Of a DNA stretch of 64,000 nt, positions 1 through 8,092 are shown piece after piece. A model generated the notes under the pieces. That model saw nothing but the letters and a program-made list of their open reading frames with translations, was not told where the DNA came from and did not search any database. This DNA is from Chitinibacter tainanensis DSM 15459 (GTDB lineage Bacteria; Pseudomonadota; Gammaproteobacteria; Burkholderiales; Chitinibacteraceae), in assembly GCF_000429785.1 (NCBI RefSeq), contig NZ_KE386951.1:398009-462008 (forward strand). Reading direction: 5' to 3'. Numbering within the stretch: the first letter of the stretch is position 1; every line of letters starts with the position of its first letter. Made by a program: the position numbers and the translations under genes.

Positions 1-1
1 C

Positions 2-649
2 ATTCGCGTTGAGCTGAGCCCACACGATAAATCACAGGCCATTATGGTCAGTAACCAAGGCGACAAGCCGCTGCGCTTTGCGCTAGAGCTCAAACGTTGG
101 ACGCAAGACGAGCACGGCCAAGAAACGTATACCGACGCGCCTGATGAATTGATTTTTTTTCCGCGCCAATTTGAAATTGCCCCGCAGCAAAAGCAGATTA
201 TTCGGCTCGGGCGCAAACTAGCCGCCACGGCACAAGAACGCGCTTATCGTTTATATATTAACGAGCAACCGAATACGCCGAGCGAAGAAACGCAAGGTCA
301 GGTTGCGATGGTCGTGAGTTTTGGCGTGCCGGTTTTTGTGCGCCCCAGCCCGCGGCTGGTGCAGCTCAAGAGTAGTGTCATTGAGGTCGGTCAGCAGCAA
401 TTGCGGTTTGAGCTACACAATAACGGCAACACCACCCAGCGCCTTACGCGGGTGCGTATCGGTCATGATGGCGACGAGATCAATCAGTTCGATCAATGGT
501 ATTTGCACCCAGGCGTACGCCGCAACTACCAATTGCCCTTGCCTGCTAGCGCGTGTTCGCATAATCAAGCACAACAGATTGTGATTGAAACCGACCAACA
601 AACCCTCAGCCAATCGATTTCAATACCTGCCTCCGCATGCAGACCCTAG
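2..649 (+). CDS. Fimbrial chaperone, PapD-like (5' end outside window)
   Basis: Periplasmic chaperone of a chaperone-usher pilus: it caps pilin subunits by donor-strand complementation and delivers them to the usher. The frame is open from base 2 with no start, so the gene begins upstream; an internal ATG at 44 is not the true start. The PapD-family signature is visible as 'FPRQFEIAPQQKQIIRL' (P-x-x-F-x-x-x-P-x-x-x-Q-x-I-R), the G1-strand region, followed by a second Ig-like domain. It overlaps the usher start by 13 bases, so the two are translationally coupled. The neighbouring spore-coat-U subunit places it in the Csu/SCPU branch. Confidence is high for family, none for length. Confidence 0.9.
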   Translation: MRVELSPHDKSQAIMVSNQGDKPLRFALELKRWTQDEHGQETYTDAPDELIFFPRQFEIAPQQKQIIRLGRKLAATAQERAYRLYINEQPNTPSEETQGQVAMVVSFGVPVFVRPSPRLVQLKSSVIEVGQQQLRFELHNNGNTTQRLTRVRIGHDGDEINQFDQWYLHPGVRRNYQLPLPASACSHNQAQQIVIETDQQTLSQSISIPASACRP

Positions 650-2925
650 TTCGCTGGCTATTACTGCTGTGTTGCAGCACCAGCGCCCACGCGCTGGAGC
701 AAGTTTTGCTCAATCTGGTCGTAAACGGCGTGGCGCAAGGTGATGTAGAAGCCATTTACGACCAAGAGGGGTATTGGATTGCAGAGCAATCATTAAAAGG
801 CGCCGGAATCAATACCCTTCATGGCGAACTAATTAGCCACGATCAGACACGCTATTATCGGGCCGACACCCTAGACGGGATTCAAAGCCGCATCGATACT
901 TCAACGCTCACCGTGTACCTTGACGCCCCAGCGAGTGAATTTGGCGAAAAATCCGTCTCACTGCAGCAAACTCACACCGAGCTTTACCCTGCGGCAGCGC
1001 CTTTCTCGGGCTATGTGAGCTATCGGCTCTCCGCGCTCCACCGACAGCAAGGCGGTCTTTCGTATCAAATCAGCCCAACGCTGAATCTCAACGCGGCACA
1101 TTTCAATTTTCGTAGCGAACACGATTATCTAAGCGAAAACCAGCAATGGCGACGGCTCAATACCACGCTGGACTACGATCGACCCGAACTGATGTTACGC
1201 GCAACGCTGGGCGACTTAAGCCCGCGCCAAGCTGCGCTGGGCTTTAATCAAACGATGGCGGGCATCGGTATCTCGCGCGTGTTTAGTATGCAGCCCGATT
1301 TTGAAAGCGCGCCCAGTTTTCATAGTCAGGCCGCGGTCACGCAGCCGTCGACTGCCGAAGTGTATTTAAACGGCCAAAAGATCAAGACCGTAAATCTCCA
1401 ACCCGGCATGTACCAATTTGGCGATTTGCAATATTTTTCGGGGCTGCAAAACGTCGATATTGTGATTAAAGATCAATACGGTGGCGTGCAGAATATTGCC
1501 ATCCCCTACTACTTTGACGACTCGCTACTCAAAGCTGGTTTAAGTGAATTTAACTACAACCTCGGTTTGGCGCGGCAAAACGGCAGTTTCGATCATTATG
1601 AAGGCTTGGCCTACTCGGCTTTTCACCGCTTTGGTCTAAGCGATTGGTTAACGGTTGGTGCGCAAGCTAGCGGTAACCCAGATGATCGCAGTTATGGTGT
1701 ATTTGGCAATGTAAAATTAGGGCAGTATGGCGTGATAGGCCTTGTAGCATCTTGGGCTGAACATGATACCCAGCAAAATGGCCATGCCCAGAAATTTCAG
1801 TATCGCTATAGCAATGCCGACTTTAGCCTGTATGCCAATGGTCAACGACAAAGCGCAGGCTATTGGCGCACTCATTCCGAGCTTATTCCACTTACGCCAG
1901 CGGACTGGTCGGTCAATGTGGGCACGAGCTGGGGCAACCAGCGCTTGGGCCATATCAATCTGGAATATGGCCGGCAAAGCAGTGACGACCCATTGCAAAA
2001 CTTGCATCGCTATACACTGGGCTATTCGATTTCACCGTGGCGGAATGTGTCTGTGAGTAGCCAAATTCGCAAAGTCGACCATCAATTAGGCAGCGACTGG
2101 AGCGGGTACTTGAATCTATCGTGGTATTTTGGTGCGGGACACAATCTCTACAGCGGGGCTCAGTACCAAAACGAGCACATGCGTTACGCCAGTACCCTGA
2201 GTAAAAGCGCTCCAAGCGGCGAAGGCTGGGGTTATAGCGTAAGCGCACAGCAACAAGACAATGGGACTGATTATTTAGGCTGGCTCGAAAGCAATTTGCG
2301 CTACGGTCAGGCCAGTTTCAATGTGATGCAAACCGCTGGCGCACAAGGCAGCAACACCAATTGGCGCGCCAATTGGCAAGGGGCCATCGCCTACGGCCAA
2401 GGCCGCTGGGGGGCAACGCGGTATATCCATGATAGTTTTGCTTGGGTTGATACGGGGCTGGCGAATATTGGCGTCACGCACAATAGCAGTGCTATGGGGA
2501 ATACAGATGCGGATGGGTATTTATTGTTGCCCGATATTGCGAGCTTTAATTACCAGCAAATTGGCGTAAACCAAAACGATATTCCGATTGAATACAGCGT
2601 CAATCACCTGCAGTACGAAATACTGAGCGGCAATCGCGATGGCCGCGCGGTGCACTTTCAACTGCAAAAGCTCAACGCCGTTAGCGGACAATTACTTGAC
2701 GAGCTGGGCGAGCCATTACGCAATGTCGTCCTAAGTAGCCAAGTAAACGGCAAGACCGTCACCATCAGCACCAGCTTGGATGGCCGTTTTTACACGGAAG
2801 AACTTACCCCCGGAGAGTATCTCTTTGAAGCAAAAGACTGTACTACCCGCATCAGCATTACCCCACAGAATGAAATTGTGACTGAATTGGGCCCGCTACA
2901 CTGCCTGCGCAAAGGGGAGCAATAA
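637..2925 (+). CDS. Outer-membrane usher of a spore-coat-U type pilus
   Basis: Outer-membrane beta-barrel that receives chaperone-subunit complexes and secretes the fibre. It has 762 residues, normal for SCPU/CsuD-like ushers. A signal peptide (residues 1-19, ending in ALA-type 'SAHA') is followed by an N-terminal chaperone-binding domain, a long barrel region rich in alternating aromatic/polar residues, a plug segment with 'AEVYLNGQKI' near residue 247, and C-terminal Ig-like domains after 'NAVSGQLLDELGEPL'. The start at 637 lies inside the chaperone gene end. The stop abuts the next ATG. This is part of a pilus/biofilm adhesion operon that probably has further pilin genes upstream of the window. 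Confidence 0.93.
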   Translation: MQTLVRWLLLLCCSTSAHALEQVLLNLVVNGVAQGDVEAIYDQEGYWIAEQSLKGAGINTLHGELISHDQTRYYRADTLDGIQSRIDTSTLTVYLDAPASEFGEKSVSLQQTHTELYPAAAPFSGYVSYRLSALHRQQGGLSYQISPTLNLNAAHFNFRSEHDYLSENQQWRRLNTTLDYDRPELMLRATLGDLSPRQAALGFNQTMAGIGISRVFSMQPDFESAPSFHSQAAVTQPSTAEVYLNGQKIKTVNLQPGMYQFGDLQYFSGLQNVDIVIKDQYGGVQNIAIPYYFDDSLLKAGLSEFNYNLGLARQNGSFDHYEGLAYSAFHRFGLSDWLTVGAQASGNPDDRSYGVFGNVKLGQYGVIGLVASWAEHDTQQNGHAQKFQYRYSNADFSLYANGQRQSAGYWRTHSELIPLTPADWSVNVGTSWGNQRLGHINLEYGRQSSDDPLQNLHRYTLGYSISPWRNVSVSSQIRKVDHQLGSDWSGYLNLSWYFGAGHNLYSGAQYQNEHMRYASTLSKSAPSGEGWGYSVSAQQQDNGTDYLGWLESNLRYGQASFNVMQTAGAQGSNTNWRANWQGAIAYGQGRWGATRYIHDSFAWVDTGLANIGVTHNSSAMGNTDADGYLLLPDIASFNYQQIGVNQNDIPIEYSVNHLQYEILSGNRDGRAVHFQLQKLNAVSGQLLDELGEPLRNVVLSSQVNGKTVTISTSLDGRFYTEELTPGEYLFEAKDCTTRISITPQNEIVTELGPLHCLRKGEQ

Positions 2926-3378
2926 ATGAGCAAACAATGGTCCGCCTTCGCGCTAGCTGCTTGCTTGGGCTTTCCCGGTGCAAGCTGGGCGATGAGCTGC
3001 TCGATCAGCTCCTTACCCATCGGGGATATGGGAGTTTACTTCCCCGATATCGACATTACGCGCCAATATGCCATTTTTCTCACGTGTACCAGCGGCGGTG
3101 CCATCGCCAGTCTAAGCGCAGGCCCATCGCAAAACACGGGCAGCATTGAAAATCGCCGCATGAAACACGATAGCCGCAGCGATACGTTGCGCTATCAGCT
3201 GTGCTTAGATGGCGCTTGCAGCACCATCTTTGGCAATAGCGGCAATCAAATCGGCACCATTATGATTACCGATCAAAATCAGGGGCGGTTTTCGTTTTGG
3301 GTGAAAGTGTTTGGTGGTCAGCCGTTAGTGGCCGCAGGCACCTATCGCGATACGGTGACAATCACGCTAAGCCCGTAG
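2926..3378 (+). CDS. Spore coat U domain pilin subunit
   Basis: Secreted subunit of the same pilus, 150 residues. A signal peptide of about 22 residues ends 'ASWA', followed by the SCPU pattern: an early Cys pair ('MSCSISSLP'), a central 'LTCTSGG', a 'LRYQLCLDG' segment and a C-terminal 'GTYRDTVTITLSP' beta strand typical of this fold. The ATG follows the usher stop directly, with AGGGGA just upstream inside the usher. It is probably the terminal gene of the operon; a terminator-like hairpin lies about 250 bases downstream. Whether it is tip adhesin or major pilin cannot be told here. Confidence 0.88.
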   Translation: MSKQWSAFALAACLGFPGASWAMSCSISSLPIGDMGVYFPDIDITRQYAIFLTCTSGGAIASLSAGPSQNTGSIENRRMKHDSRSDTLRYQLCLDGACSTIFGNSGNQIGTIMITDQNQGRFSFWVKVFGGQPLVAAGTYRDTVTITLSP

Positions 3379-3595
3379 CCTAATCTAGCGATGCCACGCG
3401 TTCTCAGTAGCAATTAGCCTCAGAGCACGTCAGACACAATACTTGATTTCTCCGCGAATGATTTGGCATAGCCCGCCAGCATGAAACTTAATCGCGTGCG
3501 GATCGATATCTAGATATGGAGTTCCCTAGGGCGTTCTTGTGTATGCCAATTTTCGTAAAATCAGCTTGCGTGTACCAAGACTGTACGTCCGCCAA

Positions 3596-3654
3596 GGCCG
3601 ATGTGTCGATGACGAAGCTGTAAAAATGAAAGGCCGCTATCAGATTGCGGCCTT
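3596..3654 (-). repeat. Dispersed repeat copy 1 (hairpin plus conserved 15-mer)
   Basis: On the minus strand this segment runs from a GGCCGC/GCGGCC hairpin through 'TTTCATTTTT' to 'ATCGACACATCGGCC'. A segment with the same order of blocks occurs at 22748-22810 on the plus strand. The rest of the 3379-3776 gap holds no convincing gene; only this repeat, the hairpin and a palindrome before chrB stand out. Confidence 0.6.
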
Positions 3655-3660
3655 TTTTTG
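3629..3660 (+). terminator. Rho-independent terminator
   Basis: Nine-base arms AAAGGCCGC / GCGGCCTTT with a 9-base loop, then a T-run on the plus strand. It is placed to end transcription of the pilus operon about 250 bases after its last stop. It is also part of the dispersed repeat noted here. Confidence 0.65.
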
Positions 3661-3738
3661 TTGTGCGGCATTCTTGTGCTGCTCAGCCATAGCGGACGCC
3701 AAACCATAGGTATCGACTTACCTTTCAAATTGATATTT

Positions 3739-3753
3739 TTGTAGAGCTTACAA
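3739..3753. promoter_or_regulatory. Palindrome upstream of chrB, possible operator
   Basis: TTGTA-GAGCT-TACAA, 5-base arms, lies 24 bases before the chrB start. ChrB proteins are known chromate-responsive regulators of chr operons, so an autoregulatory site here is plausible. The arms are short and this is inference only. Confidence 0.3.
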
Positions 3754-3776
3754 CCTTGATGTTTTAAACTTTACAA

Positions 3777-4715
3777 ATGAAACTAATTTCTCTTATCCTT
3801 ACTTTGCCAACTGAGACCGCCACTGTGCGGATGCGAGCCTGGCGTACGCTTAAATCTTCCGGTGCAGCCGTTGTACGCGATGGTGTGTACTTGATGCCTG
3901 CCCTTGAAGCTTGCAGGCAAACACTGGCCTCGATTGCAACAGATGTTCAGGCCGCTGGTGGTTCAGCTTACGTGCTCGACATTGAGCAGCCTGAGGCTGA
4001 TGAATTTAGCCATCTATTCGACCGTACCGCAGATTATGTGGCGCTGCTTGCCGAAATAACAAAAGTTCGAGCGAGTCTGAGCGCTGAGACGGTTCGAGAA
4101 GTGATCAAACAAGTGCGTAAACAGCGCAAAGCGTTTGCAGCACTGTGCGAGATTGATTTCTTCCCGAACGAAGCCCAAAAACAGGCCGATGCCGCATTGA
4201 AAGAGCTGGAGTTAGCTTCGGCACGAGCCTTAGCGCCGGATGAGCCCTATCCCACTGAGGGAGATGTAGCGCGACTGTTTTTGAGCGAATACCAAGGTCG
4301 AACATGGGCAACGCGCCGGCGACCATGGGTGGATCGCTTGGCCAGCGCTTGGCTGATTCGCCGTTTTATTGATCCTAAAGCCAAATTACTTTGGCTGGAG
4401 TCTCCAGCGGATTGCCCTACAGATGCATTGGGATTTGATTTTGATGGCGCTCGTTTTAGCCATGTTGGGCATCGCGTGACCTTTGAAGTCCTGCTGGACA
4501 GTTTTGGGCTAGAAGCAGCAGGGCTGAAACGACTCGGTGCCTTGGTGCATTACCTCGATGTCGGTGGTATTCAACCGCCTGAATCGGTCGGCATCGAAAC
4601 CGTGCTCGCAGGCCTGCGTGACGCCATCACCAACGATGATCAACTTTTACTCTCTGCAAGTGCAGTGTTTGATGGCCTGCTAACCAGTTTTGAACAAGGA
4701 AACTCCTCATCATGA
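3777..4715 (+). CDS. chrB: Chromate resistance protein ChrB
   Basis: Regulatory/accessory protein of chromate resistance, 312 residues, the usual ChrB length. The N-terminal half contains the family motif around 'MRAWRTLKSSGAAVVRDGVYLMP' (quoted in part: RTLKSSGAAV); the C-terminal ChrB domain begins near residue 180 with 'TWATRRRPWVDRLASAWLI' and includes 'FDFDGARFSHVGHRVTFE' (conserved D, H) and 'HYLDVGG'. It overlaps chrA by four bases (ATGA). No strong ribosome site precedes the ATG. ChrB is known to make chrA expression chromate-inducible; its location before chrA matches that role. Confidence 0.93.
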   Translation: MKLISLILTLPTETATVRMRAWRTLKSSGAAVVRDGVYLMPALEACRQTLASIATDVQAAGGSAYVLDIEQPEADEFSHLFDRTADYVALLAEITKVRASLSAETVREVIKQVRKQRKAFAALCEIDFFPNEAQKQADAALKELELASARALAPDEPYPTEGDVARLFLSEYQGRTWATRRRPWVDRLASAWLIRRFIDPKAKLLWLESPADCPTDALGFDFDGARFSHVGHRVTFEVLLDSFGLEAAGLKRLGALVHYLDVGGIQPPESVGIETVLAGLRDAITNDDQLLLSASAVFDGLLTSFEQGNSSS

Positions 4716-6088
4716 ATAAACCCGAATTGCTCAAGGTGGAACAGACCGCATTACCGCCACCGGCGGTGAGCTTTTGGCAGGCATTTTTGTTTTGGCTCAA
4801 GCTCGGTTTTATCAGCTTTGGCGGGCCAGCAGGTCAAATCTCAATCATGCACGAAGAGTTAGTTGAGCGTCGTCGCTGGATTTCTGAGAAACGGTTTTTA
4901 CATGCGCTGAACTATTGCATGGTCTTGCCCGGCCCTGAAGCGCAGCAGTTGGCAACCTATATTGGTTGGCTAATGCATAAAACTCGTGGGGGTGTTGCAG
5001 CAGGCGCCTTATTTGTATTGCCCTCTCTGGCGATACTCATTGCATTATCGTGGGTTTACATTGCATTTGGCGATGTGCCACTGGTTTCTGGGTTGTTCTA
5101 TGGCATTAAACCTGCAGTTACGGCCATTGTCGTCCAAGCCGCACACCGCATCGGTTCGCGAGCTCTGAAAAACAATGTCCTGTGGGCAATTGCTGCAGCG
5201 TCATTTGTTGCAATTTTTGCGTTGAATGTACCATTCCCCATCATTGTGGCCGTTGCAGCATTAGTCGGTTATATCGGCGGTCGCATTGCGCCTGACCGCT
5301 TCAAAACGGGTGGAGGCCATGGCAAGGCGGATAAATCCTACGGCGCGGCGCTGATTGATGACCATACGCCAACACCAGAACACGCGCTATTTCGCTGGTC
5401 GCGTCTGGTGCAAATTATCGTCATTGGCGTACTACTGTGGGTCGTTCCAATGGGCTTGCTGACTGCCTATTTTGGCTGGGATCACACGTTGACACAGATG
5501 GGGTGGTTCTTTACCAAAGCGGCCTTACTGACTTTTGGTGGTGCCTATGCGGTGTTGCCCTATGTGTATCAAGGCGCAGTCGGCCATTACAACTGGCTCA
5601 CGCCAACCCAAATGATTGACGGCTTGGCACTTGGCGAAACCACGCCTGGCCCATTGATTATGGTTGTGGCTTTTGTCGGTTTTGTTGGTGGTTATGTCAA
5701 AGCCATCTTCGGCCCTGAATCAGTTTTTCTGGCTGGTGCAGTTGCTGCCACATTGGTGACGTGGTTTACCTTTCTGCCATCCTTCATCTTTATTCTGGCT
5801 GGTGGCCCATTGATTGAAACCACGCACAATGATTTGAAATTCACCGCACCATTGACTGCCATCACAGCTGCTGTAGTCGGCGTGATTTTGAATCTGGCAC
5901 TGTTTTTTGGCTATCACGTTTGGTGGCCAAAGGGCTTCGCTGGTGGAATTTTGACTTCAGTAGACTGGATCTCAGTACTGATTTCTATTGCCGCGGCCAT
6001 CGCCTTGTTCAAATACAAACGCAATGTTATTCATGTTATCGCCGCAAGTGCGGTTGTTGGCTTGCTCATAAAAGCCTTGACTCTGTAA
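4712..6088 (+). CDS. chrA: Chromate efflux transporter ChrA
   Basis: Inner-membrane chromate exporter of the CHR superfamily, 458 residues, the long two-domain form. Each half starts with a CHR motif: 'FWLKLGFISFGGPAGQI' near residue 30 and 'FFTKAALLTFGGAYAVLPYV' near residue 265. Around ten hydrophobic segments are visible, with an internal linker near residue 200 ('GHGKADKSYG'). AAGGAAA precedes the start inside chrB. The chrBA pair is followed by a strong hairpin terminator, so it forms a two-gene operon. Confidence 0.95.
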   Translation: MNKPELLKVEQTALPPPAVSFWQAFLFWLKLGFISFGGPAGQISIMHEELVERRRWISEKRFLHALNYCMVLPGPEAQQLATYIGWLMHKTRGGVAAGALFVLPSLAILIALSWVYIAFGDVPLVSGLFYGIKPAVTAIVVQAAHRIGSRALKNNVLWAIAAASFVAIFALNVPFPIIVAVAALVGYIGGRIAPDRFKTGGGHGKADKSYGAALIDDHTPTPEHALFRWSRLVQIIVIGVLLWVVPMGLLTAYFGWDHTLTQMGWFFTKAALLTFGGAYAVLPYVYQGAVGHYNWLTPTQMIDGLALGETTPGPLIMVVAFVGFVGGYVKAIFGPESVFLAGAVAATLVTWFTFLPSFIFILAGGPLIETTHNDLKFTAPLTAITAAVVGVILNLALFFGYHVWWPKGFAGGILTSVDWISVLISIAAAIALFKYKRNVIHVIAASAVVGLLIKALTL

Positions 6089-6120
6089 GGATGCTTGCAA
6101 GCAGTGCGTTAACGCACTAC

Positions 6121-6160
6121 TCCCGCCCCAAATTTGATCATTTCAAATCATGGGGCGGGA
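6121..6160 (+). terminator. Strong hairpin after chrA
   Basis: Ten-base perfect arms TCCCGCCCCA / TGGGGCGGGA with a further inner ATTTGA/TCAAAT pairing. The T-run afterwards is weak, so it may act as a terminator or as a 3'-end stabiliser. Confidence 0.6.
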
Positions 6161-6241
6161 AGGCCTTTCCATAAAACAGGATCCCATTTTCCTAACACAC
6201 ACTAAGCAATTCCTGCAGACAAGGCCACAACCTTAGGCTAA

Positions 6242-6260
6242 TATCCTAACCCCTAGGATA
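6242..6260. promoter_or_regulatory. Operator for the NreA/RcnR-like repressor
   Basis: Perfect inverted repeat TATCCTA-ACCCC-TAGGATA, followed by another GGATA, ending 12 bases before the regulator start. C-tracts flanked by inverted repeats are typical of operators of the CsoR/RcnR family, so this is the likely autoregulatory site for the regulator-efflux operon. Confidence 0.6.
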
Positions 6261-6272
6261 GGATATAGAGTT

Positions 6273-6533
6273 ATGGGTACGCACGCATCACATCCCGACA
6301 TCATCAAGCGCTTAAAACGCGCCGCAGGCCACCTCAATAGCGTCATCGCCATGCTCGAAAACGAGCGCGGTTGTTTGGAAATTGCCCAGCAATTGCAGGC
6401 AGTTGAAAGTGCGGTGAGCAGCGCCAAAAAGACCTTGGTGCATGACCACATCGATCATTGCCTTGAACACGCAGTGCAAGATCAGAGCGCGGATGCTATC
6501 CGTGAATTTAAAGCCATTACCAAATACCTATAA
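6273..6533 (+). CDS. Metal-sensing repressor, NreA/RcnR-like (DUF156)
   Basis: Small all-helical DNA-binding repressor, 86 residues, of the CsoR/RcnR/FrmR family. Candidate metal ligands are visible: His4 and His7 at the N-terminus, Cys34 ('ERGCLEIAQQLQAVE'), and a histidine cluster 'VHDHIDHCLEH' at residues 56-66. The latter looks like the NreA subgroup tied to nickel resistance. It sits nine bases before the efflux gene and directly after an operator-like inverted repeat. Expected behaviour is derepression of both genes when Ni/Co binds; the metal is inferred from the neighbour. Confidence 0.85.
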   Translation: MGTHASHPDIIKRLKRAAGHLNSVIAMLENERGCLEIAQQLQAVESAVSSAKKTLVHDHIDHCLEHAVQDQSADAIREFKAITKYL

Positions 6534-6542
6534 GGTGGTTGC

Positions 6543-7673
6543 ATGACAGAGTTTTCTACGCTATTACAGCAAGGTGCTGCGAATGCCTGGCTATTTATTC
6601 CAAGTGCAATTTTATTAGGTGCTTTGCATGGCTTGGAGCCAGGTCATTCCAAAACCATGATGGCGGCCTTTATTGTTGCCGTGCGTGGAACGATCACGCA
6701 GGCCATTTTGCTTGGCGTTTCAGCAACGATCTCTCACACCGCGGTAGTCTGGATTATTGCTTTAGGCGGTATGTACTTCGGCCAGCGTTGGAGTGCAGAG
6801 ACCAGCGAACCTTATTTGCAGGTGGCTTCAGCGGTCATCATTATCGCTACCGCACTATGGATGGTTTGGCGCACTTGGCGCAATCAACAATTCGCCTCGC
6901 ACTCTCACGACCACGACCACGACCACGACCATCATCATGGTCATGATGAAACGAAGCGAATTGATACCGGACATGGCGTGGTTCGACTTGAAATCTTTGA
7001 AGATGGCGTTCCGCCACGCTTTCAATTATTCGCCGATAGTGGTCATACATGGGCGGCAAATCAGGTCAAAATCGAAACCGAACGCGCCGATGGCAGCATT
7101 CAATCCTTCACGTTCGTACAACGTGACGGCTTTTTGGAATCTGAGCAAGAAATCCCGGAGCCGCATGAGTTTGTGGCTCGTTTAAGCCTTGGGCACGGCC
7201 ATCATAGCCATGATTATGATGTGGAATATGTTGAGCACGACCATCACCATCACGCTATCACTGATTATGCTGAACTGGATATCTCTGCTCCTGGCTATCA
7301 AGACCCGCACGAATTAGCACACGCCAATGACATTCGTCGTCGCTTTGCCAATCGTGAAGTCACAACCGGTCAGATCGTCATTTTTGGTCTGACTGGCGGA
7401 CTAATTCCATGCCCAGCCTCCATCACCGTACTGTTGCTCTGCCTGCAGCTGAAAGAAATTGCTTTAGGGGCAACCTTGGTGCTGTGCTTCAGTATTGGTC
7501 TGGCATTAACAATGGTTCTATCGGGTGTTCTGGCGGCCTTGAGTGTAAAACACGTTTCAACCCGCTGGAATGGCTTCGGTGAGTTTGCTCGTAAAGCGCC
7601 ATATTTTTCAGGGGCATTAATCATGCTCGTGGGCTTGTACGTAGGCTATCACGGCTGGATCAATTTGCCTTAA
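6543..7673 (+). CDS. rcnA: Nickel/cobalt efflux protein, RcnA-like (NicO family)
   Basis: Inner-membrane Ni/Co exporter, 376 residues, longer than enterobacterial RcnA. The N-terminal block has the NicO motif 'GALHGLEPGHSKTMM'; the C-terminal block has 'TGGLIPCPASITVLLLCL'. Between them lie two histidine-rich stretches (residues about 119-134, HDHDHDHDHHHGH, and about 216-238) that enclose a soluble domain of about 80 residues. His-rich loops are the presumed metal-loading region. AGGTGG precedes the ATG. Co-transcribed with the repressor nine bases upstream. Confidence 0.9.
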   Translation: MTEFSTLLQQGAANAWLFIPSAILLGALHGLEPGHSKTMMAAFIVAVRGTITQAILLGVSATISHTAVVWIIALGGMYFGQRWSAETSEPYLQVASAVIIIATALWMVWRTWRNQQFASHSHDHDHDHDHHHGHDETKRIDTGHGVVRLEIFEDGVPPRFQLFADSGHTWAANQVKIETERADGSIQSFTFVQRDGFLESEQEIPEPHEFVARLSLGHGHHSHDYDVEYVEHDHHHHAITDYAELDISAPGYQDPHELAHANDIRRRFANREVTTGQIVIFGLTGGLIPCPASITVLLLCLQLKEIALGATLVLCFSIGLALTMVLSGVLAALSVKHVSTRWNGFGEFARKAPYFSGALIMLVGLYVGYHGWINLP

Positions 7674-7700
7674 GTTGGCAACGACACAAAGAGGTTCATT

Positions 7701-8012
7701 ATGGCGGTATGCCCATATGGTTCGAAACTCGAATTTTAAGCTTGTTGCGCCCCAATTATTGCTGGATCACCAGCTTTAACAGCTGAAGCATTGATGCGTT
7801 CGCGCTATACCGCCTTTGTGCAACGTCAGCTCGATCATGTTGAACGCAGCCATGCACCAGAGATTCGCGATGACTTTAATCGTGCGGAAGCGGAGCGATT
7901 CAGACTGACTTTTTCAGCAAGCCACGCCAACTCCCGTCTGCTGACAGGCTATTACACTTGGGGCTGGTCAAAATCTCTTATTACTCCTGGCTTCAACTTT
8001 GAATTCGGTTAG
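7701..8012 (+). pseudogene. Broken YchJ-like (SEC-C / UPF0225) gene
   Basis: Reading from ATG 7701 gives a YchJ-like start (M-A-V-C-P-Y-G-S), then an in-frame TAA at 7737-7739, after which the same frame continues with 'ACCAPIIAGSPALTAEALM' and 'RSRYTAFVQRQLDHVERSH', the hallmark of YchJ proteins. Later sequence drifts from the family after about 90 codons and the C-terminal Cys cluster is missing. So the gene carries a nonsense mutation and a degraded 3' half. An alternative start at 7791 could give a 73-residue fragment, but that would lack the metal-binding end. Confidence 0.7.
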
Positions 8013-8092
8013 CAATTTCGAGATCAGCGATTGCATTCGCCGTTGGCGCACCTAAAGTGAATACTGGTATTTTCCTTTAGCAGGAGCCAAGA

